A stretch of 23,793 bases of DNA, taken from the NCBI GenBank assembly GCA_003568945.1, contig BDIP01000095.1, forward strand, positions 8,182 to 31,974, in the 5' to 3' direction. Both the position numbers and the translations under genes were made by a program. The DNA is from Kipferlia bialata (taxonomy: Eukaryota > Fornicata). Shown piece by piece: positions 1 through 7,472 of this stretch. Under the pieces are notes generated by a model that saw only the letters and a list, made by a program, of their open reading frames with translations, did not search any database and was not told the DNA's origin. The number at the start of each line of letters is the position of its first letter. Within the stretch, counting starts at the first letter, position 1.

Positions 1-80
1 CTCCCTTCTAGATTCCCCCCCCCCCCCCCCCCCCCACCCATCCCTACTGTCCTCTCTGTTTTGAGTCAAAACTTTTGACT

Positions 81-116
<36 letters not shown>

Positions 117-239
117 CAGGTTAAGTAAGTAGCATATATGTGTATAAGTATATATATGACCTATATATATATGTGTGTGTCCACATATACTACATAGTGA
201 CTGTAAGGCAAGTAGTAGCATTCTCTCTCTTACGGTCAG
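1..239. other. Low-complexity left edge, probably intron
   Basis: This stretch holds a run of 21 C (15-35), a CA then TA dinucleotide tract (about 80-117) and further TA/TG repeats. No coding frame is convincing. It ends with TTACGGTCAG (230-239), which matches the branch-plus-acceptor pattern used elsewhere in the window, so most of it is probably the intron before the first visible exon of the kelch-like gene. Confidence 0.5.
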
Positions 240-2973
240 AGCCCCCCCCCCCTTGTGCAACTATGTACCGGAGGCCTCCCGTTGACGTGACGTACGACGT
301 ACGGTCTCTGACCTGGAGAGTGCACAGGGTATGCTGCACCTCACCCCCGTTGCTATCCGTAAGGTGACGAATGGGTATGGGTCGAGAAGGAGAACCGAAT
401 ACACCCCTGTAGCACTCGCAGACAACGTGATCCTGGACCCGGCCAGTGATCAGGTATCAGCATGACAATCATTCTCTGTTCATGCCTTAGGTGGGAAACC
501 CCCTGGGATCTATTGTGTGCCTCTAGAATGTACAGTGTAGATACAATATATATATACTATACTAATTATGTATACGTGATGCTGGACACGTCTTGTGACG
601 AGGTGAGCTGTCTCAGTATCAGACTATGTACATTAATATCTGAATATTTCAAAGTATATATATCTGTCTGTGGGTGTCTGTGTATGCATATGTAACACTA
701 TATACTATGTGATGTACTGAGTGTATAGTCACTATACTATATTGTAGATGGTACTCAGTGTCTGACATAAGGTGTACAGTGTCTCTAGCAATGAGGTAGG
801 GGACTTAGTGTGTGCTGGTGTAGACGACTATCCAAGTGATCTTGCACCTGAGTGGAGAAACGGGAGAGAGGTCCATCCCGTATGTGTGGGCTCTAGTGTC
901 TACTTCTTCACTGGATTCCGGGGTTCACAAGCACAGGTGTACATAGGGTCCCTAGATGGACCGCGAGGTATGCACCCATAGTAGACACGCACTCAAACTA
1001 TAAATATATATGTATACTACACTGCAATAAATGATGAATAGTATAGTATTGATTGACGCTGTTTACATACGCTCTGTGTGACTTCAGGTGAGGTCACACA
1101 TAGGCATGTTGTGATCACTGAAGGAGAGGGCCCCAATTGGTCTTTCAACAGAGTCAGAGTGTGGGCAGCACTGGGAGACAAGATCCTTCTGGTGCTTGAG
1201 GAGAAGAACGCCTCCACTTGGTTGTTTGACACAGACACGGAATCATGGCAGGAAGAGCTAGGGCCTGACCTACACTACTCAGGTGCCCAACTGGGCCCCC
1301 ACATACACATATATACATGTATATTGACATTTCCATCACTCTCTGTATGTAAGGATACATAGTAATAGTTGCACAATTGTTGATTGTTCACTTCTAGTCC
1401 CCCATGCTAGCTTTCACATAATTACATTCCCCTATATACTATACAATATACTATATAAATTATTGTATATACAATATACCAACTTGGCATAAGAGATCCC
1501 TATCCCTACCCCTACCCCTACTATATATACTGTATACTAACTGGGCATAAGAGACCCCCATTGATATCTCAATCTGTATAGGTAGATGCAACTTGCGGGT
1601 TCCCTGACACACAGGGTATTGCAGTGAACCAGACAGAGCCTTTGTGATCGGGGAGTCCCTCTATCTGGTATCCAGAGGTTACTGTCGCCACAAGAGGGAT
1701 ACCCAGGGAAATACCATGCGTGTCTGGCAGTGCCTCACCTACTCTCTCCGTGCTGGATGGTCTAGGCTGCCGGATATGGCTCTCCCAGACGAGGATATAC
1801 GGTAGGGCTGAACAATACCAATACTCCCACACTTCGTATTTGCTCTCCAACCCCAGACGCATCAACATTGTCCCTGCCACCCGCAGTGTCTCCCTGGTGT
1901 TTGAAGGAGAGCGTGGCGGTTACCACCGTAGCGGGGGTAAGGCGGGTCTAGGTGGCGGCATATGGCTGTGGGATATGCTGTCTGGTGAGTGCTCGACACG
2001 CCTCAGAACAGACTTCGAGACCAGAACGTGTCTCAGGCTACGCGATGGGTGCTACCTACTAGAGACCTACACCACCGGAGGGTAAGGGCACGCATTATCC
2101 CTTGTGTTAACCACTGAGTCTGCGATTACTACGCCCTGAATGTGTGTGTATCATATGTCATTGGATTTCTCTGTCTATCATTGTATATCATTACATCTGA
2201 GTCTCAGTCACCCTGCCTATTAGAAGAAATATACTACTAACTACTAACTACTAATTTACGCTAATAATAATTCCAAATCGGTATAGTATGATTCATACTG
2301 ATACTGACACTGGTATTACCAATTTACACTACTAATTAATACTACTAATGATACTAATATGCCAGGGATGGGTGGGACTGGTACCAGCTGGACATTGACA
2401 CCTCGTGTCTACCAGAGGACGGAGTGCCCACACGGGACTCACTCTGCATCAAGTGAGGGGGGGGGTTCTTGGTAATATATGTATATATATATATGGATAT
2501 GTTAACCCCCCAGGTTGTCAGGGACGGGACTCCCTCTGCTGCAGAGGCTCTGCATCAAGTGAGGAGGGGGGTTCTTGGTAATCCCGGGTACTAGATGTAA
2601 TGTATGTCATAGTGCCAGCGGTAGTCTCTGATGATAGAGAGACGATATATTGGATGAACTCTTGTTTTTGCCCTGATGATACAAAGTGTCAACAAAGTTA
2701 TCGTGACTCCCTCTCAGAGTGAGTAACTCTGCAGCAAGTGAGGGGGGGCTGTGTTTCAGTCCCGCGCAGTGGTGTACACGAAGTCTCATGTTGCCAACTG
2801 GTGGTAGCAATCTGATACCTCAGTACTGCCGGGTGGTAGTCACAAGGGAGGGCAAGAAGGGATTTCTTCTCTGTCTTCTTCCTATGTGTCTATGTTCTCT
2901 GTCTTCTTTCTATATGTCATTTGTGACAGTACATGCCCAATGGGCAATGGCTTGTGATAGAGTAGCTGAATAA
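240..2973 (+). CDS. Kelch/beta-propeller-like protein, 5' truncated by window edge
   Basis: The product is a predicted beta-propeller scaffold of kelch or galactose-oxidase type; its partner and role cannot be told. The firm part is a chain of exons with closing phases: 772-967, 1088-1282, 1615-1801, 1857-2081 and 2366-2452. Less certain exons are 240-328, 364-453 and something within 488-602, where phases do not close in my reading. Propeller-like strands recur: GSSVYFFTGF, WAALGDKILLVLEEKNAS followed by WLFDTDTESW, then GESLYLVSRG, SVSLVFEGE and GGIWLWDML, each a hydrophobic strand near an aromatic turn. The exon at 240 starts in phase 1, so the true start lies to the left. The 3' end is unresolved. 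Splicing 2452 to 2760 gives a stop at 2971-2973 and a hydrophobic C-terminus, reading on without splicing stops at 2454-2456, and a 45-nt cassette (2514-2558) may intervene. The gene converges on the AMMECR1 gene. Kelch assignment is by pattern only. Confidence 0.6.
2433..2749 (+). repeat. Triplicated exon 3' end with donor (junction echo)
   Basis: The end of the exon at 2366-2452 with its donor (ACTCTGCATCAA then GTGAGG, followed by a G run and TTCTTGGTAAT) is repeated at 2524-2582 and, more diverged, at 2703-2749. The first copy has its own well-formed acceptor, GTTAACCCCCCAG ending at 2513. With it the copy is bounded as a 45-nt unit that keeps the frame. Confidence 0.8.
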
Positions 2974-3138
2974 TCAACATGTACATGAACATGTGCGAGT
3001 AAGCATATCTACATTCACTCTGACGGATTCAGTGGAACAGCGGAAATCATCTGTCTATCTGGGTCATATACCCATGTTTATACGACACGATGCAAAAACA
3101 GTGTCTATTCTGCACTAGCGCCATGCACACTGTATCGT
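2974..3138. other. Convergent 3' intergenic gap
   Basis: This is the short spacer between the proposed end of the kelch-like gene and the stop codon of the minus-strand AMMECR1 gene at 3139-3141. I see no gene in it, and no terminator or polyadenylation signal can be named with confidence. Confidence 0.4.
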
Positions 3139-4644
3139 CTACTTCCTCATGGCTCTGTACTCGGCATAGGTCAGCGACATGACCTTGGGGGAGTGATATG
3201 TATACAACTATGAATATATATTTGATTATTATATACATGTATATTCTATATAATATAATATTAATAAACTCCGCGTAGGTCAGGTACATGACCTAGGGGC
3301 AGTAATATATCTCTCTTACCATTATCTTCAAGATTGGAGGACAGAGTGGCATATGCAGCTGATGTATATGAATCATCTGTGTGAATTATCATAAGACCCC
3401 GTACACTGCTGCTGAACCTCTCTGCCCCTTATAGTGATGTATAGTACTCCATACATGTATGCACTGTATAGTGTACACATGCATAGATCCCGAGTAGATA
3501 TAACCCCCTTACACTGCTGCTGAACCTCTCTGCCTTGACCCCAAGCGGTACATGCCTTACACATATATACTCAACACCATATATATATATATATATGTGT
3601 ATTCATCTCTCTATAACAGATAGAGCACCGTACACTGCTGCTGAACCTCTCTGCCTTGACCCTCTGCAGAGTGGCCTTGTCAACTGGGCCGCCATATCTA
3701 AGGTCAGGGATGACAATGCATATGTATACAATAATATTATCAATAGCTGGGGTGAGACTCACGTATACACATATACAATGACCGATCTCTATGGACTGTT
3801 AGAATAGTACACATAACAAGAAGGCAACTGTAGCGACGGTACTATGGTGAATATACAACGAACTCTGCTATTTGTGCACATCACTATCCGTACTATGACT
3901 TTCTGACTAATTAAATAAGTAAACTATATATATACACCCGTACCCTGACTTCCTGAGTAGGTGCAGCAGGGTGGTGGTCTTGTCCCAACCTGGAGTCAGG
4001 GAGAGATCAATAACAATGAATATTTGTCAGACGTTAATTCTATTGTGGTAGTAAGGATACGACTAACAGACCCATATACAATGAAACACATATATGCATA
4101 TGCTAGTGGTCTTCTCTGAGATAAAGATCTGCAACACATACATATACATATATAAATACATACAGAAATATATACATATACACATATATATATTTATACA
4201 AGTCTCACCCTGCTCCTCTGCAACACAGGGCAGGAACACGGCGTGGTACTGGTTGTCTGGGGTGAGGCAAAGACACAAATAGACACAAATCATACAATAT
4301 AGTATTCATCAATGTAATAATGGATCATAGTATGGATGTCTACAAAGTAGCGTACCCAGCACAATGTCTATGCCGTGTGTGCCTACTGTCCAGTCACACA
4401 TATAGTATAACTATGTCTATAGACATACATATATATATGTATGCATTCTTATCATTCCCTACCTAGCTCTATGTCTATGCCGTGTGTGCCCACTGTCCAG
4501 TCATCCCAACTGGCACAGGGCTCGAAGTTGACTGGATGTTAGTGTAGGTATTGTACATAGCAATATATATATGTAGAGAGGGAGGTGTAGGGCTCGAAGT
4601 TGACTGTGGTTGATACTAGAATATACCGATAGACCACACAGAGA

Positions 4645-4694
<50 letters not shown>

Positions 4695-6199
4695 CAGGAG
4701 GCAAAGGGCTCGAAGTTGACTAAGGTTAGATAATAACACACACAGAGAGGAAAGGGTAGGTAGAGAGAGATAGAGAGACAGACAGAGGTACATGAGGTAC
4801 AGGGCTCAAGGTTGTCTGTGGTTAGACACTGGAATCTACGGAGAGAAGCATGTATACAGATAGGTGGATAGAGGTTGCCATCAGAATATCTTGGCTAACG
4901 TAAAGGGAATGCTACATACCAAGCAGGTTGATGTCGACTGAGTTACTGGCGAACAATAACACTAATTCTCAGGTCTGCATTATGTGATAGACTCTCAAAG
5001 GTATAGTATATACTAGTACATACAAGTACATACACATGGTATAAACATACATACACTAGTATAGGCATACCGAGGAGGTTGATGTCGACTGAGATGCTGG
5101 CGTTCATCTCTGTGGAGACCATGGGGTTGAACCTGAGGCTGGGAGGGGATAGATCAATATGTACAGAGAGAGAGGGGGGTAGAGAGTCGACTGGAAGTGT
5201 TTACTGTACAGTGTTTGACGAAATACACCTTGTGTATACTTTGGGAGTATGGAGCATAGAGTTATACCTAGACTGGTATCCACCTAGGGTTCTGAAAGGC
5301 AGCCACACACACTACTAACTTTATAACGCAATGAATAACTATATAGAGACATATATATCCATATATATATATTTTGTGATCCATATATAAATATACATAT
5401 ACTGTATGTTGGTGATTCTATCTACCTGTGGTCCTCAAATGCAGCCACACAGGCAAACCTAGCCAGGCCCTCGTGGAGCTAGGGGTAGAGGGGAGGGACG
5501 AGAAAGTGAAGGATGGAGAGAGAGAGAGAGAGAGAGATAGGAAGGAACAACTAGAGAGAGTAAGATAGAGAGAGAGAGAGAGGTAGTGCCAACTGGAGAA
5601 AGTACCTTTGGGCCTGGTGTGGCCAGGGTACCGATGCATCCCCTGGGGTCAGAGGCAAACAAGGGCAGAGAGAGAGAGAGGGTATCATAATTATTGTTGA
5701 TCATCCATACCTCAGGTCCCCCTCCTTGTGCAGTCACTGATACTATGTATATACATATGTGTGTGTGTCTATATACACCACACTGACCTCAGGTCCCCAT
5801 CCTTGTGCCACGTGACAAAGAGAGGGCAGGGCACATTGGGGATAGTTGTGGGCACGGGGTGCTGGGGGGCAAGCTGTAGTCTGGTGTCAGACAAATACAG
5901 ATCTTGCAAGAACTGATAAAGAAAATGTATAGATAGAGAGAGAGAGAAGAGCCACAGGGTGCCGGGCGGCAAGCTGCAGTCTATGATAGGATAGAAGGGG
6001 GGAGAGAGAGATTGCGAGAGAAGAGGGTGGTGGGGGGGGAGCTGGAGTCTGGGGTTAAACATAGATTCAAAGAGAGAGAGAGGGGGGGGGAGGGGGATAG
6101 AGACGGCTTCGGAGTTAGATGTAGTCAGAATCGGTTACATCGTGTGCAGAATTATTACACACACCTGTATATAGTAATATGGAAGAGCCACTGAGACAT
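3139..6199 (-). CDS. AMMECR1-domain protein, ten exons
   Basis: This is a compact single-domain member of the AMMECR1 family, about 185 residues. The family is found in archaea, bacteria and eukaryotes and its biochemical role is not established. Exons, 5' to 3': 6199-6165 (tentative), 5880-5788, 5642-5606, 5478-5426, 5138-5071, 4531-4463, 4256-4209, 3989-3944, 3697-3634, 3183-3139. Phases close through to the TAG at 3139-3141. In order the domain reads PLFVTWHKDGD, the family signature LRGCIGT (split by the 5788/5642 junction), LHEGLARFACVAAFED, then SISVDINLL, NFEPC then DWTVGTHGIDIEL, AVFLPCVAEEQGWDKT, LLHLLRKSG, YGGP and finally MSLTYAEYRAMRK. These blocks align in order with known AMMECR1 proteins. 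The 5' end is weak: the second exon could instead start at 5912, giving FLQDLYLSDT before RLQLAP, with the first exon ending at 6161. There is no signal peptide or membrane segment. Identity is firm; the first exon is not. Confidence 0.88.
3267..3300 (-). repeat. Echo of the last AMMECR1 exon's acceptor end
   Basis: On the minus strand this reads as a diverged copy of the 3' splice site and start of the terminal exon at 3183. CCCTAG then GTCATGTACCTGACCTAC compares with CCCAAG then GTCATGTCGCTGACCTAT. The copy has the better-looking acceptor but runs into AT repeat instead of the stop codon, so the copy at 3183 is taken as the real exon. Confidence 0.8.
3396..3543 (-). repeat. Two echoes of an AMMECR1 exon 3' end
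   Basis: Two copies (about 3396-3430 and 3505-3543) repeat the donor end of exon 3697-3634, reading GAGAGGTTCAGCAGCAGT then GTACGG or GTAAGG on the minus strand. The copy at 3505-3543 has GTAAGG, a stronger donor than the GTACGG of the exon itself. Neither copy has a plausible acceptor of its own. Confidence 0.82.
4351..4830 (-). repeat. Echoes flanking both sides of AMMECR1 exon 4531-4463, plus AG tract
   Basis: The 5' edge of exon 4531-4463 (acceptor plus AACTTCGAGCCCT) is repeated three times upstream in transcription, at 4588-4612, 4705-4730 and 4799-4826. The farthest copy is the most diverged. The 3' edge (GACTGGACAGTGGGCACACA and onward) is repeated once downstream at 4351-4397. A pure AG dinucleotide tract at 4649-4692 lies between two copies. 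Confidence 0.85.
4915..5105 (-). repeat. Echo of AMMECR1 exon 5138-5071 donor end
   Basis: The region 4915-4953 repeats the donor end of this exon, with ATCTCAGTCGACATCAACCT in the exon and AACTCAGTCGACATCAACCT in the copy, followed in both by GTATG. A TA/CA-rich spacer of about 115 bp separates them. Both copies could act as a 5' splice site. Confidence 0.85.
5280..5313 (-). repeat. Echo of AMMECR1 exon 5478-5426 donor end
   Basis: On the minus strand GTGTGGCTGCCTTTCAGAAC then CCTAGGTG resembles the end of exon 5478-5426 (GTGTGGCTGCATTTGAGGAC then CACAGGTAG). The copy is diverged and lacks a convincing acceptor. Confidence 0.7.
5706..5735 (-). repeat. Echo of AMMECR1 exon 5880-5788 donor end
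   Basis: The minus-strand sequence CACAAGGAGGGGGACCTGAG then GTATG repeats the exon end CACAAGGATGGGGACCTGAG then GTCAG. The echo keeps a stronger donor than the exon. Confidence 0.8.
5953..6056 (-). repeat. Two echoes of an AMMECR1 acceptor region
   Basis: On the minus strand, copies at 5953-5988 and 6027-6056 repeat an AG acceptor followed by ACTNCAGCT and a C-rich stretch, as found at 5880. The farther one has TTTAACCCCAG, a good branch/acceptor motif. Because echoes elsewhere mark exon edges, they support an exon start at 5880 rather than 5912. Confidence 0.7.
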
Positions 6200-6221
6200 A
6201 TACGAGAAATAGATTCGGAGT

Positions 6222-6288
6222 GGGGGGGGGGGGGGGGGGGGGGGAACAGGGGGGGGGTGGGGGGGATGGGGGGGGGGGGGGGGGGGGG
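6222..6288 (+). repeat. Poly-G block, G-quadruplex prone
   Basis: There are several G runs, the first of about 23 G (6222-6244), broken by AACA, T and AT. Such a block could fold as G-quadruplex on the plus strand. It sits just upstream of the proposed AMMECR1 start. Homopolymer length here is also a place where sequencing or assembly may be wrong. Confidence 0.85.
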
Positions 6289-6393
6289 AGAGAGAGAGAG
6301 AGGAACTCAAGTTCTTAGACTATGCTTCATATATATACATTAATGTGTATGTGGGTGGGTGATGGTATCTTGAGGATCGTCGCCATCGAGGAG

Positions 6394-6416
6394 ACCGGGA
6401 CTCCCGGTCCGGGAGT
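6394..6416. promoter_or_regulatory. Two overlapping, mutually exclusive hairpins
   Basis: ACCGGGA-C-TCCCGGT (6394-6408) and ACTCCCGG-T-CCGGGAGT (6400-6416) are both perfect inverted repeats with one-base centres, and they share their middle arm. One arm can therefore pair left or right but not both. Whether it acts in DNA or RNA is unknown. Confidence 0.4.
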
Positions 6417-6609
6417 ATCATTTTCGACATAGGCTTGTGGAGTTTCCACTAGGAACTGGATTGTGTAGTATAATAGTGTGTGCTGGAATAGCCGTCATTA
6501 GTCTCTATGGCGATTCACAGTCAATTAGCATTAGATCTATTAGCTGTAAATAACCTCTGAAAAGTAATACATATTGTAATACACAATACGGCCCATAATC
6601 ATACTGAAT

Positions 6610-7038
6610 CTAGTGCATCCAGTCGTAGAGGCCCTCTCTCTCTCTCGCCACCTCGAGGCAGTAGTAGATGTCCCACGGGACGAAGACCACATTGCCAAAC
6701 ATAAATGGCTTAGCGGCGTCTACACACAGGAGATGGGCCCCCTCATCTAGCCAAGACAGCCCCTTGCGCCTCATAGCGTCTCCTATAGAGCGCCACAGTG
6801 GCTGATTCTCGTCACTGTCTGTTAGCGTAGCCACGGGCATCGTTGGAAAGACCCGCCGGAACTCCTTGTACAGCCAGTCATCACAGGGAGTCACCTGCCT
6901 TCCAGCGCCGGTGGCAGCGGTTGAGGGGGAGGGGCCCTCAGTGAAAGTGCCAGTAGAGAGGGGTTGGGTGGCGTTGACCTGGTGACGGACGGCAGCTCTC
7001 TTCCTCCTCCTTGCATTTCTCTTACTGTTCTTGCTCAT
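6610..7038 (-). CDS. Unknown 142-residue protein, single exon
   Basis: The protein is not recognised. It has an ATG at 7038-7036 and a TAG at 6612-6610 with one open frame and no intron, unlike its neighbours. The N-terminus is strongly basic (SKRNARRRKRAAVRHQ, about residues 5-20), which could be a nuclear or nucleic-acid-binding signal. Residues 21-50 are Ser/Thr/Pro/Gly-rich and probably disordered. Residues 50-142 look folded, with regular hydrophobics and aromatics (DDWLYKEFRRVFP, LWRSIGDAMRRKGLSWLDEG, NVVFVPWDIYYCLEVA). There is no signal peptide or transmembrane helix. The frame is richer in GC than the flanks. It follows the LRR gene on the same strand, 434 bp beyond that gene's stop. 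A processed gene copy or a transferred gene would explain the missing introns, but nothing here proves either. Confidence 0.7.
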   Translation of the reverse strand: MSKNSKRNARRRKRAAVRHQVNATQPLSTGTFTEGPSPSTAATGAGRQVTPCDDWLYKEFRRVFPTMPVATLTDSDENQPLWRSIGDAMRRKGLSWLDEGAHLLCVDAAKPFMFGNVVFVPWDIYYCLEVAREREGLYDWMH

Positions 7039-7472
7039 GCTTCCGAAGCTCGGGAAGACGAAGGAGTGCGACAGTGGGATAACCAGTGGAAACCTGTGTC
7101 CAAGTTAGGTATCTTCAGTGAGAGGAGGGTGAGTGTGAGGGTGGATAGAGAAACAGCCGTCTACAGTACCATTGAACACTGTTGACGTGCATGTTGACAA
7201 GTTGCTTCAAAGTATTTTCAACTTTCAACCTTCATATCACGGGAAGTATGGATATGGGAAGGAGCCAGAGACTAGCTCAGATAGTACACTCTCCAAGTTC
7301 ATCTTACAATACTCTGGCTCATACTGATGGAAAGAGTGGTGACATGTTAGGTCCCTCCCTCAGCCACTCAAAGCAGATAATCGGTAAATAGATCTATTGT
7401 ATAGTATTCTCATATGTGTTGAGTACAACCAGCGACCGAGACCCTAGAGTGCAAAAGAGCCGCACCATACAG
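7039..7472. other. Intergenic spacer between LRR gene and single-exon gene
   Basis: I see no gene here. Short open frames on both strands are unlike the coding segments around them, and no clear promoter element or repeat stands out. Confidence 0.5.

Larger units (their letters stand above)
6200..6609. other. Intergenic region with G runs and nested palindrome
   Basis: This lies between the proposed start of the AMMECR1 gene and the stop of the single-exon gene, both on the minus strand. It holds a G-rich block (6222-6288), an AG tract and a GC-rich nested inverted repeat (6394-6416). The rest (6420-6609) is unremarkable AT-rich DNA. A minus-strand ATG with a short open frame spans the palindrome, but no donor follows it. 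Confidence 0.5.

Noticed and set aside
15-35. Poly-C run as a telomere or element end
   Set aside because: A plain homopolymer with no telomere-like unit. Similar G/C runs occur inside the window (242-252, 6222-6288, 15438-15456).
3535-3807. Plus-strand open frame reading YTAAEPLCLDPLQSGLVNW
   Set aside because: The same DNA on the minus strand encodes the AMMECR1 segment YGGPVDKATLQRVKAERFSS, with splice sites and family match; the plus frame is a shadow.
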